Below, piece by piece: positions 1-9,217 of a DNA stretch of 15,569 nucleotides. The notes under the pieces were generated by a model. The model searched no databases and had not been told where the DNA came from. It saw nothing but the letters and a program-made list of their open reading frames with translations. Positions within the stretch are counted from its first letter, which is position 1, and the number at the start of each line of letters is the position of its first letter. Source of the stretch: Trichomonas tenax (lineage: Eukaryota; Parabasalia; Trichomonadida; Trichomonadidae); assembly GCA_023091735.1 (NCBI GenBank), contig JALKBU010001168.1:1-15569 (forward strand), given 5' to 3'. The position numbers and the translations under genes are program-made.

Positions 1-153
1 GTTATTGAATTTGATGGGATTTAAATTTGCAGCTGTAATAATGTAAAATTTTAGAATTTTAGATTTGGTTTTATTATTTATGAAATTTTTCAATTGGAAA
101 GTAAAAGCAGATCAAAATTTTGCTTTTATTAGATATACAATTGCTAGCCTTGA

Positions 154-744
154 ATTATAGTTGAGATCGGGAACTACGTATTCGACGGATGCACGAGCAT
201 CTCTTCTGTCTCCTTCCTCATCACATCAGACATCAGTCTGAGTCTCGAGACATCATGTTTCATCAACTGCATCAAACTGACATACATGAACATCATCCAT
301 CAGATTAAAACATTTGGCGAGTCATGTTTCATAAACAGCCTTCTCAGTCGTGTCGACATCGAAGGAAACAGAATATCTACATCTTATATTTCTTCTTTCT
401 TCTTCAAGAACTGTAACAAACTCAGTGAAGTCACAATTCCTTCGAACATCGACACAATAGGGACAGAATCATTCGCGAACACATCGATCACGCACATCAA
501 TCTCCCAGACAACTCTATCGTTTCGATCGGAGACAACGCGTTCGAAGGATGCATGAACCTAAGATCGATCAACATCCCGATCTCCGTCAAACACATCGGA
601 GAGAACGCATTCAAAGGATGCACTTCGATCACAGGTGGTGTCATTTTCGAGAACAAGAGTGTATCATTCAGGACACTGATCCTCTCTTCTGGACTCACAA
701 AGAAATCATTTCAGCAGTGCGAAGCGAAGTCTTGTGCAATATAA
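154..744 (+). pseudogene. BspA-like leucine-rich repeat protein, 5'-truncated
   Basis: The frame is open from 154, after a TGA at 151-153, to a TAA at 742-744. It is built of BspA/TpLRR-type leucine-rich repeats of about 23 residues. Examples are VEIGNYVFDGCTSISSV near 160-210, DTIGTESFANTSITHINLP near 450-505, SIGDNAFEGCMNLRSINIP and HIGENAFKGCTSIT. About seven repeats are visible. The repeats begin well before the first ATG in this frame at 286, so that ATG is probably not the true start. The 44 codons upstream are coding-like but have no initiator, and the DNA before about 150 is plain AT-rich sequence. The 3' end looks natural: a non-repeat Cys-containing tail, then TAA followed by A. UAAA overlapping the stop is a known trichomonad polyadenylation signal. 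BspA-like proteins form a very large trichomonad family, many with surface roles. I read this as a gene fragment; a short gene starting at 286 is less likely. Confidence 0.8.
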
Positions 745-805
745 ATGTCAACAAACATCAACAAATTGTTTATTCTCGTTTTCATTATTGTTTAATAACA
801 TCTCT

Positions 806-1879
806 TTAAAAGTTTTTCTTCGACATGTTCAGCCATTGAGATTTCAAGAATCGAAATATCGAATAAATGATATTTTTCTTGCTGCATGTTGACGTTGTTG
901 AAAGCAGCAATAATGGGAAAATACCAATTTTCATAAACGAAATAAAGAAATCAATTTGATAATTAATAACAATTGTTTTTTCAGTTTTCTTTTTATTTTT
1001 AAAATCATAAACAACATTTTCTCCGTTGCATAATTCAGTAGAAAAAAATGAAAGCTCAAAATGTAAATATTCTGTTGATGAACCATAAGATGCACCATTG
1101 TTTGGCCAATATGGGTTATTGAAGTAACAATTTGATACTGTGAATGTTGCTTGGACATCGTAAGTATTAAATAATTTTTCTCCTGTGTTGTCTGAAATGA
1201 TGCATTCTTTAAGATTAATTTTTGAATTACCATAAAATAAACCACATTTACCATGTTTGTTAGAATTTTTGATGAAAACAGATTGGAAAATGTCGATTGT
1301 CATATACCAATAACCAAAAAGTGGCAATTTACCTGTTGATGATATGTTGCAATTTGTGGTGAAATTCTGTGTTGATGTTCCAATTTCATTATTCAAGAAT
1401 CCTTCAACTTGATCAAATCCAGTGCAGTATGAGAAATTTGTAGTTTTGATGTCTTGGATGCCATATTCAGTATATAAAACAGAATTTTTGCCAGTGCTTT
1501 GCGTGAATGAGCATCCAATAATCTGACTTTTGCATGTTGATCTTTCTGGCAAAGAAACAGATGATTGAGAACCATATCTACCACAATATGCACCACTACT
1601 GCAAACACCAATTTGAACACAGTTGATATTTTTACATGAAATGGCACCACCATATTGATAGTTTACACTTGAATCAGTATTTTTAGGTTTAATAAATGTT
1701 GTTTTGTAAACAAGTAAGTAATTTGATGATTCACCATTGATAAATATAACACCTGAATCTCCTAAATTAGAAAAAACAACGTTTAAAACGAAGTTTTTGC
1801 CACTTGATGTGAGCATTTTGTTTTCTGTGATATTTGTTGGTTGTCCTGCATCTGGATAAACAGAATTCCAGACATCCAT
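806..1879 (-). CDS. Asn/Ser-rich beta-helix-like protein, copy 1 of a duplicated pair
   Basis: This is a 357-residue protein from the ATG at 1877-1879. The TTG one codon upstream is not needed as a start. It shows short beta-strand-sized units rich in Asn, Ser, Thr and Cys, such as NCVQIGVCSSGAYC, IIGCSFTQSTGKNS, INLKECIISDN and FTVSNCYFNNPYW. This pattern fits a right-handed parallel beta-helix, a fold common in large trichomonad surface-protein families. There is no signal peptide. Residues about 310-328 (FFISFMKIGIFPLLLLSTTS) form one hydrophobic segment before a basic tail, so C-terminal membrane attachment is possible. A close relative lies at 9659-10747 on the same strand. By hand alignment the two differ at about 50 residues (roughly 85% identity), and all indels are multiples of three. 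The stop is followed by A (UAAA), a possible polyadenylation signal. The gene converges on the BspA-like fragment 61 bases away. Function is unknown, and the N-terminus may be incomplete (see findings). Confidence 0.72.
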   Translation of the reverse strand: MDVWNSVYPDAGQPTNITENKMLTSSGKNFVLNVVFSNLGDSGVIFINGESSNYLLVYKTTFIKPKNTDSSVNYQYGGAISCKNINCVQIGVCSSGAYCGRYGSQSSVSLPERSTCKSQIIGCSFTQSTGKNSVLYTEYGIQDIKTTNFSYCTGFDQVEGFLNNEIGTSTQNFTTNCNISSTGKLPLFGYWYMTIDIFQSVFIKNSNKHGKCGLFYGNSKINLKECIISDNTGEKLFNTYDVQATFTVSNCYFNNPYWPNNGASYGSSTEYLHFELSFFSTELCNGENVVYDFKNKKKTEKTIVINYQIDFFISFMKIGIFPLLLLSTTSTCSKKNIIYSIFRFLKSQWLNMSKKNF

Positions 1880-2571
1880 CAACGAATTTGATCTTAGTCA
1901 TTACTCTAATAAAGAAACATATATCAAAAGTGTCAAATTTACACTTACATTTAACCTTAATGTTTTCTTGCATTTCTTTGATGTTATAATTTTACAACTT
2001 GATAATTTACATGTCAGGTGTTTTGGCACCAAAATTGTATTATAACCGAAAAAGTGTCATTTTGGCGAGGAGAGATTAATAAAATATGCAGTGCTTAACA
2101 TATATAAGTATCAATAATCGCATATCCTTATATATCTGTATCACCTAATAAGATTATATATATGTATAATAAGTATGATTGCAGGATATCAAATCTAATT
2201 CTATTTATCGATAAGCTTTTGATGCATATCTCATAGTCTGGATTGTGCACAATATACATATTATTAGTAGAGTTTTCGGCTTGAGTCTATAAGTCATCGT
2301 TATAAAAACTTTTCTAAAGCGATTCTTTTTTATACACTTAAAAAATACTGCCATGAAAATATTATTTACTTTGAGCTGATAATAAATCTTGGTAATTTTC
2401 CAATCAAAATCAATTGGAAATAAAAAAATCAAACAATACACAACAATAAACAGGAATCGACATAAAGAGGATATAAAACAACAAGATAAGTAAATCATCA
2501 TATGAATTAATTCTTTCTTATGAATATTTTTTGTCGATATGACATGTTGACATCAGAACAGTCTTCTTTCA
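1880..2571. other. Intergenic, AT-rich, no gene seen
   Basis: About 690 bases lie between the start of beta-helix copy 1 and the stop of the Myb gene. Frames are short and low-complexity, and I find no coding similarity I can name. On the minus strand, GTAAGTG (1942-1948) and AAGGTTA (1952-1958) upstream of copy 1 recur upstream of copy 2. Confidence 0.6.
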
Positions 2572-3091
2572 TCATTCTTGGTTCGTATTGGATGAATCAT
2601 CGAAGAAAATACTGTCAACAGGAATATATAATGATTGCAAAAAAGCTGGCAAAACATAATTATTCTCATTCGAAGACTCTTCATATGTCACTGCTGGCTG
2701 TGGTGGTTGTGGGGCTTGAAAATTAAATTGTGTGAGTTTCTGTTGTTGACGTACTAATGAGTAATATCTATTACGAATTGAGTTTCCCGTCTTGCCTGGT
2801 AGTGATTCAGAAATCTTTTTCCATTGATTTCCGAGTAATGCGTACAGATGAACAATTTTTTGGTCTTCTTCTTTTGTCCATTCTGAATGCTCAATATTTG
2901 GATTTAGATAGTTCCTGTATCTTTCTCTGCACTGTCTCGGAGATCTTGTTTTCATTGCTAAAGCAATATTTTTTCCAAATTGGACGTTTTCTGGATTTTT
3001 CGACTAATTTCTTCAGCTTCTCATCCTCAACCTTAGAGAAAATGATCCTCTGAACATGGTGTTTCTTGTATGGATTATAAAGGTTCGACAT
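2572..3091 (-). pseudogene. Two-repeat (R2R3-like) Myb DNA-binding protein, single-base frameshift
   Basis: Two overlapping minus-strand frames together encode one Myb protein of about 172 residues. The 5' frame starts at ATG 3089-3091 and carries the first half of Myb repeat 1 (IIFSKVEDEKLKKLVEKS, then RPIWKK). The 3' frame resumes with the second half (ALAMKTRSPRQCRERYRNYL) and an intact second repeat (EWTKEEDQKIVHLYALLG, then NQWKKISESLPGKTGNSIRN), followed by a Gln/Pro/Asn-rich tail. The junction is a run of six T on the plus strand (2969-2974, A6 in the gene). With five, the frame would run through. As written, the 5' frame ends at 2891 after 66 residues. Trichomonads have many such short two-repeat Myb proteins, which act as nuclear transcription factors. 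The aromatic core positions of repeat 2 are present; the first Trp of repeat 1 is Phe. A sequencing error in the homopolymer is as likely as true inactivation. Confidence 0.8.
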
Positions 3092-3897
3092 TAGAGGAAA
3101 CTGAAAAATAATTGAGAAAAATAAAATTATCGTAGTTTATGGATGTAATATTATATAAAGAAGCATATTATCGCAAAAAATTAATGATAAAAACAAAAAA
3201 CTGTTTCTGTTATCAAACAATTAAATGTCGAAAGAATTTGTTGAATTATTGCGCTGAATTTGATTTAATCTTTAAAATTATATAAATCTTTACTTATAGA
3301 TTTAAAAAAATGAAAAATTTGCGAAAATTTCAATATAATTCATCATAAATTCCAATTGCATTTTATGTGCCTTAGCTTAATGTTGCATCTGAATGAAATT
3401 TACAATCAACAGGTGAAACAAGACGAAAAAATGGACATAACGAACAAACCTGTGGTATATTCATCCACTGCTATTTGTTTTTAATACTATGCTATGTACT
3501 AAATAGAACAAATACGAAATTAATAATGATTTACAAATTTGATTTCCCATAAGGTAAAGATCTGATTTATTATTGAATTAGAATTAAGATTAAATAAGTG
3601 CAGTTAGCAATTTGAGAAAGTTGTAAACAAATTAAACAACATTTGATGATTCGAAAATATTAATACACCTTAGATAAGTAGGTCTAACAATACCAGGGTT
3701 ATGGGATCTATGGCAGATAGTATTTATAGGATTTGAGAAGATTTATCAAATATGAAATTTTAGATACTTAATGATTTTGTTAAAATGAAGCGAAATTTGT
3801 TACTGCACATGCTCAGCTATCTATCTATGAAGAAATTTGTGTGTTTAGGTGTATTACATTATAATCCAATGTACAGAAAGAATTAAATAAAGGTAAA
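3092..3897. other. Intergenic, AT-rich, no gene seen
   Basis: About 800 bases lie between the Myb start and the tRNA-like gene. Stops are frequent in all frames, and I see no recognisable coding, RNA or repeat signal. Confidence 0.6.
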
Positions 3898-3971
3898 TCC
3901 TCTCTAACTCAGTTGGTTAGAGTGTCTGACTGTTAATCTGGAAGTCGAGTGTTCGATTCACTAGGGGGAAA
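3898..3971 (+). tRNA. tRNA-Asn(GTT), degenerate, probably a pseudogene
   Basis: A full cloverleaf can be laid out. The acceptor 5' strand is 3898-3904. T8-A9 is followed by a four-pair D arm (ACTC with GAGT) and an AGTTGGTTA loop. The anticodon loop is CTGTTAA (3930-3936), with GTT at 3932-3934 giving Asn. The T loop is TTCGATT (3952-3958). The internal A box (TAACTCAGTTGG) and B box (GTTCGATTC) of RNA polymerase III genes are close to consensus. Three stem mismatches spoil it: acceptor C2-A71, anticodon stem T29-T41 and T stem G49-A65. Two more acceptor pairs are G-U. No T run follows directly. A second copy of the 3' end, at 4175-4188, would repair the T stem and is followed by T runs. Identity as tRNA-Asn-like is fairly sure; function is doubtful. 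Confidence 0.65.
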
Positions 3972-4174
3972 TTTATCGCACACGTAGGCTCTTATCTTAT
4001 GTTCTTCAACCCACCGAAGAAGGTCAGGGTAACTGACGATATGATGAGAACAAAAGACGGTGAAGAAAGAGATAACTAAGAAAATAATAATAAGAAAAAA
4101 ATAACAAGTTATCAAAATTTGTTATTTACTCTATTGAATATAGTCGTCGATGTGACTCACAGTAAACATTTGCA

Positions 4175-4188
4175 ATTCACTCGGGGGA
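4175..4188 (+). repeat. Second copy of the tRNA-Asn 3' end (T arm plus acceptor strand)
   Basis: The 14 bases ATTCACTCGGGGGA match 3956-3969 (ATTCACTAGGGGGA) at 13 of 14 positions. The one difference, C for A, restores the missing fifth pair of the T stem against GAGTG at 3947-3951. The 205 bases between the two copies look like an insert within the tRNA 3' end. Confidence 0.55.
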
Positions 4189-4202
4189 TTTTTCTCTTTT
4201 TT
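4189..4202 (+). terminator. Possible RNA polymerase III terminator (T5 ... T6)
   Basis: T runs at 4189-4193 and 4197-4202 follow directly after the second tRNA 3'-end copy. Runs of four or more T are the normal RNA polymerase III termination signal. The first tRNA copy lacks such a run at its end. In AT-rich DNA this alone is weak evidence; the position is what makes it plausible. Confidence 0.4.
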
Positions 4203-4668
4203 AATCCTTGAATTATGACTATTTTTTGTAATCAAAATACACCTGCTAGGCTAAACTATAATTAAATTTTGAAAATTATCCAGATTTGACATAAAATCAA
4301 TTTTGATTTTACAAAATTTCATGTTTTACGTTTTATAACTATTATATTTCAATTTAGTTTCTAAACAATAACTTGTGCAATTATTTAAATTCCTGAAATT
4401 CCTGTTTTTCTATCTCGAAAAACTTATTTCTGCCATTTTTTTCGGTTATTTTTCATATTTTATCTATTTCATTTTTAAGGATGCCCGAAATAACGACTTT
4501 TTTGTTGCCTTATAACTTGGAATAGCATTGACTCACAAGTTTAAAAACTTATATGGTACTATACTACTATATGTATATAATATGTGTCTAGAATAATGAT
4601 TCGATAACAGTAATGTCTGCCGAATTATAATTTCGAATTTCGTCGCAACATGTAAAGTTATAAGTTTG

Positions 4669-4909
4669 AATCCATAGCACTATTTTCCAAAATGTATATC
4701 AGCATTATGCATAATCGCAAAGGATAAAACCTAATATTCGAAGCTCTGATTGATTTTTAAATTTGAATGAACTGTTCAAATATTTGAAAGAAAAAAAATT
4801 CATAATCAAATTGAATATTAAAAATCAATCAGAGTCTCATATATGCAATATAAATCAGAATAACTTTAACAGTATAACTAGCTCATTTTAGAGATTAGTG
4901 CTATGGATT
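4669..4909. repeat. Nested inverted repeats (14-bp outer, 17-bp inner)
   Basis: The outer arms are AATCCATAGCACTA (4669-4682) and its exact reverse complement at 4896-4909. The inner arms are CTCTGATTGATTTTTAA (4744-4760) and its exact reverse complement at 4818-4834. The spacers between outer and inner arms are both 61 bases. Without gaps these spacers match at only about a third of positions, which is close to chance. This may be an old palindrome or a decayed MITE-like element. Confidence 0.6.
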
Positions 4910-5902
4910 TAGTTTTGAGAAAAAGCCTAATATTTAAAGAAAATTAAATTTAATTTTTTCGAATATCAAAGATATTCGGTTGATATTAATGGAGTATAAA
5001 ATTTAAAGCTATTAGACAATGCATGTATCACAAAATCCAAAATTGGATGATGCTATGAGGCATTGGATTTTTTCAAAAATCGCTTATCACTAAACCCTAA
5101 TTGAATGCATTTTTTTGAAAAAAAATCAATAAATGATGAAATGTGAGTATACAATGTATATATATTCTAAATTCAATAAAATGACATCGAAGAGATGTAT
5201 TTTCAATATTTCGTAGAATCATTTTGCTGTATTAGTACTTTCTAATAGCAAGGATAACAGTTCATGTAATTTGCTGACGGGGCAATGGGTTTACTAGTGT
5301 AACTAAGCTCGGATTTCCATGGTAAATTTTTTTATACAACAAGTTTCGGCGAACAATGGTGGCATGAAGACTGCAATCGATAGGTGATTGTTTGTGTATC
5401 CTGTAATCAGCGCTTCCTTTGCAGAACAAGCTGATTTTGTGGGGAGCAAAGAAATAATAAACGTTCACAAAGAAGCAATTTAATCCAACAAATTGGCATG
5501 CAATCGTGTGTATCAATTGGTTATTCGAAAATTATCGCCAAAATTTGGTTCCGGACCATAATATTCGCAAGATTTTTGCAAAATAGCATTATATTCGCAA
5601 AATTACCATACAATTATATAATAAAACCGTAGTTATGCAGTATAGAGAGTAAAATGTACTTTTTTCGCTCTATATTAGGAAATTTTGTTATTTACGATAA
5701 ATTTTGAGTTTCAGACTATAAATATATATAGATATGCACCATTTGTTAGAGTTATATGAAAAAATTTAAATGTCAAACCAAAAGTTGCTCATCTGCATCC
5801 CCCCAATTAATAAAATGTTTATAAGTCAGTGAATAAGCAAAATTAAGGGGGGAACTCCGCCTTCCCGTTCATTTCCTCTCCAAACCATGACCACCTTGAC
5901 CC

Positions 5903-5918
5903 ATTCCCCCTGGGGAAT
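5903..5918. repeat. Short palindrome in a G/C-rich patch
   Basis: ATTCCCC and GGGGAAT flank a two-base centre. The surrounding stretch, about 5846-5945, is clearly richer in G and C than its neighbours, but none of its three forward frames stays open or looks like a known protein. Confidence 0.4.
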
Positions 5919-7314
5919 ATATAAGTCTATGGTGACTTTCCGCTCCTGATGTTTTGTTTCGAGATAAATACAAATCGAAAATAAAGTTCAACAGATTCAG
6001 TAATATATAATCCATATGCACTATATATACATATTAGTAGCTAGTCACGTTAAAATTGCCGCGAAACAACCAAAGCAACAGATTATCTCGTATTTATTTC
6101 CATCTTAAACCTAAAATCATTTCATTTCTAGTATGAGATATCACAACAAGCGATGCATAGTTTACAATTCAATGACAATTTCAATATTTCAATATTTCCA
6201 TTAACGTTTTGAGATTTCAAAATACAATTCTTGAATTGCATGCACAAGTTTACTTTATTGGCCTAAGAATAGGTTACAAGCTATTATAGTATGAATAAAT
6301 ACGCTTTTTAAAAGGCTCGAATTGATTCTATTTTGAAGATTTATATTTTTGGTGTTCAATTTTGAGTAAAATATGCTTATTAACATCAAAAAGATTTATG
6401 TGCAATCTGTTATATCTAAGTGATGCAGTGTACATTCCTTAACATATTCAAAAAACAAATTATAAATCATATACCGAGAACATTTTCTCGCTGGCCAAAA
6501 ATTAGTAAGTGTATTAAATTATAAAACATATAAAGAAAGAAAGCTAATGTTTAAATGAGTTTAAAGCTAAAAGATTAAAACTCTAATTTTCAATCACTCA
6601 GGTTTTTGAAAAAACCTTGGTAATATCATTATCTATTTGAGGTGGTTCTTATTGTTTTTGTTGCTTTGATTTTGGCACAAATGAGGAATAATCCAGCGAT
6701 TTAGTCATAGAAATGATGAGAGAAGATTGTTTCGTCACTGAATCCTCATCTACACATATTCGAGCATAAATATACTATATCCTGTTTATCAATTCCTTAA
6801 GATTCCGTAAAATCTGCTTGACATCTTTTAAAGTCGAAAGTAATACCTCACGTGATATCCCAGCTTTACTTATGAAAGTTGTGTGCAACGCAAGTTGGAA
6901 ACTGAGTGCTGTTAAAGAGTATATTAAAAATGTTGAATTTCATGTAATGCATTTTGATCAAATTGTCATTGAATTACTTTATCTATGTGGTTTAGTCCGT
7001 AGTCCCCTGATTTGCAGCAGATGTTTATAAAAATTTCGAGTTTTGTGATTTTTATTGTAATTTCTAGTCGATTTGATACTAAAATAATTAAAATATTGTT
7101 TTCTGTAGGCATATGTTAATGCATGCTATGATATTGGTCAAAAATATTGATTTCACGGACAAATATGGATCGTATCGCGAAGCCAAACATCAATAATAAG
7201 ATTTAACTAGAATAAAATTTAGTTATGTCCTGATTTGGGCATGCATGCTAAGTATCGGAACGTGCTGAACGGGATCTATGTCTATAAAATTATTTATCAA
7301 TTTGCTTGATGGTG

Positions 7315-7354
7315 GCACGACTGCAAGGAGCCCATGTGTTTGCTGTAGTCGTGC
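7315..7354. repeat. Imperfect hairpin
   Basis: GCACGACTGCA (7315-7325) pairs with TGTAGTCGTGC (7344-7354) at 10 of 11 positions. The mismatch would be a G-U pair in RNA. The loop is 18 bases. No link to a neighbouring gene is apparent. Confidence 0.4.
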
Positions 7355-7937
7355 GACGTGATTTTATCATCTTTGATTTTAAACCTAAATATAAGAAGTA
7401 TAATTAAGTTAAACGAAAAAGTATTAATGGCGCGAATAAAGATATTGCTGTGGTATATCATTATCAGTATACTTCATCGAGATATTGCTCTATGGTGGCC
7501 CTCCAGAAAGCAAGCATTTGACTTCACATTTGAAATTTGTGGCCAAAAAAGAGTTTTTTTTTCCCCTTATATATACTATATTGATGCAACATATCTATGG
7601 AAAGTTAGAGCATCCTTAAGAATTTTGCTTCTCAAAAAAGCAAATTATTGTTTTTAGAGCATCAAAGTGTATTTTTCTAACTGCACTGGATGAGTTAAGC
7701 TATAACATACGAAGATTTGATCCAAATATTCAATATATTGTTCTTTTTTTTAATGATATTGAGCAAAAATCCAATGGCATATTCACATAGTCCAATATAT
7801 AACAGTGGTCTCTAAATGAGTTCATTTTATGATCTATTTTATACAAGTCAAATTATAAATACGATGTTTTGTGGATTTGTATTTCGATATATTTATATCT
7901 TCATGAAGCAGATCATTACACGCATTTTCTTAAAATT

Positions 7938-7942
7938 TCATA
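7938..7942 (+). promoter_or_regulatory. Trichomonad-type initiator (Inr) of the SLC35B-like gene
   Basis: TCATA matches the trichomonad initiator consensus TCA(Y)(W). Its A at 7940 would be the first transcribed base, 11 bases before the ATG at 7951. That is typical of the very short 5' leaders in trichomonads. The motif is short, so its position next to the likely start is what supports it. Confidence 0.5.
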
Positions 7943-7950
7943 TTTTTTTA

Positions 7951-8970
7951 ATGTTGGAAGAAAAAGTTGTTAAACTCTTTGGTTTTGACATAACTCATCT
8001 TCCTCGATTCGCAGTTCTCTTCATTGGTATCGGGGGAGTTTTGTGCTCTTTTCTTGTCCAAGGAACTTCTCAAGAAAAACTTTATTCGAAATATAATTAC
8101 AAAGAAACGATATTTTTCACATTTAATCAGTTCTTTTGCTACTTTTTGCTATCGTCACGTTATTTCTTCCGCTTAATTCTTCGCAAAGAAAAGCTACACG
8201 CAACAATTCAATATTATTCATTTGTTTCTTTTATGCTGTTAGGTTCGATGCTTTTATCAAATTGGTCGGTCGAAATGCTTTCCTACTCTACATCTGTTCT
8301 CTTCAAATCTTCGAAATTAATTCCCGTGATGATCGGAAGTATGATATTTTTGAGAAAGAAGTATAACATCTACGAGATCATATCCGTGCTTTTGATTGTA
8401 ATCGGTTTATACGGCATTTCAATGAGTGATAAAAAAGCAAAAAATAAATTCGATCCAATTGGGGTCGTTTTAATGGTGATTTCTCTATGCTGTGACGCTG
8501 TCTCTTCAAATCTTCAAGAAAAAGCATTGGTCGAACTCAATGCCCCACAAGTTGAAGTTATATCAATGATGTATTTCATTGGATCGTTATATTTACTCAT
8601 TCTCAGTATAGTTTCAGGGCAGTTCTTCAGAGGCATTTCTTTAACATATAATCACCCAGATATGATATTTTATTTGCTTTCGTTTGGGTTTTTGGGTGGA
8701 ATTGGCGTGCAGTTCGTTTATTTGATCATGAAAGTCTTCGGATCTTTGGTTACAGTTATGGTTACTTCTTGCAGAAAAGCATTAACATTTTCATTAAGTT
8801 TTATTCTGTTTTCTGATAAGAAATTCACAAGGTTCCACTTGCTCTCTGTTATAACGATAGCAACAGGAATTTCTATGAATTATTACGGAAAATCACTTCA
8901 TAAGAAGACAAACATCAAAGCACTCGATAATATTTCAAATGAAAAGGATAATCCTGCCAACCAAGTGTAA
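7951..8970 (+). CDS. SLC35B-type nucleotide-sugar / PAPS transporter
   Basis: This is a 339-residue multi-pass membrane protein of the drug/metabolite transporter superfamily, UAA/SLC35B branch. It would exchange a nucleotide-linked donor (3'-phosphoadenylyl sulfate or a UDP-sugar) across the Golgi or ER membrane. About ten hydrophobic segments run from residue 20 (FAVLFIGIGGVLCSFLVQG) to 311. Family signatures are visible: VQGTSQEKLY near 36-45, FKSSKLIPVMIGS at 118-130, SNLQEKAL at 186-193 and TSCRKALTFSLSFILFSDK at 272-290. The polar C-terminal tail ends in NQV with no dilysine signal. The frame is open further upstream to an ATG at 7816, but I prefer 7951. The extra 45 residues look like random AT-rich translation, homology begins at about residue 15 of the shorter form, and an initiator motif lies 11 bases before 7951. 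PAPS is my best guess for substrate, with a UDP-sugar next. The gene is intact and stands alone. Confidence 0.85.
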   Translation: MLEEKVVKLFGFDITHLPRFAVLFIGIGGVLCSFLVQGTSQEKLYSKYNYKETIFFTFNQFFCYFLLSSRYFFRLILRKEKLHATIQYYSFVSFMLLGSMLLSNWSVEMLSYSTSVLFKSSKLIPVMIGSMIFLRKKYNIYEIISVLLIVIGLYGISMSDKKAKNKFDPIGVVLMVISLCCDAVSSNLQEKALVELNAPQVEVISMMYFIGSLYLLILSIVSGQFFRGISLTYNHPDMIFYLLSFGFLGGIGVQFVYLIMKVFGSLVTVMVTSCRKALTFSLSFILFSDKKFTRFHLLSVITIATGISMNYYGKSLHKKTNIKALDNISNEKDNPANQV

Positions 8971-9217
8971 TTACAACAATATTTTCATGTTATATATTTT
9001 GTTTTTTAATAAATCTTTATATTATTTGTTCCATATATGACAAATTATCACTTTTACTTCTGTATATCATTTATACAGCTTAAAACTTTTCTTGAAAAAT
9101 AAAATTTATATGTGAAATTTGATACTATTGCAATTATCATTATGTAAGACAAGGTCTAAACAATCTTGTTTATCAGTAAGCATTGTCTATCGCAATATTT
9201 TATTCAAACATTATATT

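Larger units (their letters stand above)
4203..7937. other. Long gene-poor AT-rich region
   Basis: About 3.7 kb with no protein gene I can support. It holds nested inverted repeats (4669-4909), a local G/C-rich patch with a short palindrome (about 5846-5945), a Cys-containing open frame at 5262-5516 (-), and open frames at 6818-7030 and 7358-7657. None of these frames has a recognisable domain. It also contains a hairpin at 7315-7354. The composition fits decayed intergenic DNA. Confidence 0.5.

Noticed and set aside
384..698. Minus-strand open frame opposite the BspA-like repeats
   Set aside because: It is the antisense shadow of clear leucine-rich repeat coding sequence.
2055..2080. TTTTGGCG and TTGGCGG motifs above the two beta-helix genes, resembling E2F-type sites
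   Set aside because: Their distances from the two ATGs differ greatly and such short motifs are expected by chance.
5262..5516. Minus-strand open frame of 84 codons with several Cys, His and Tyr
   Set aside because: The DNA is less AT-rich than its surroundings and might be old coding sequence, but I recognise no domain, and the plus-strand frame over the same bases is about as plausible with two stops. Not called.
6818..7030. Plus-strand open frame of 70 codons
   Set aside because: It has no domain, no initiator motif and ordinary AT-rich composition; it is likely a chance frame.
7130..7200. A short stretch reading like an ankyrin turn (NIDFTDKYGSYREA)
   Set aside because: Only about a dozen residues resemble an ankyrin unit, with no neighbouring repeats in frame; too little to call a pseudogene.
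7358..7657. Plus-strand open frame of 99 codons
   Set aside because: It is rich in Ile, Leu, Tyr and Lys as expected from random AT-rich DNA, with no motif or initiator.
7816..7950. Upstream ATG that would add 45 residues to the transporter
   Set aside because: The extra residues look like random AT-rich translation, and the initiator motif sits directly before the ATG at 7951.
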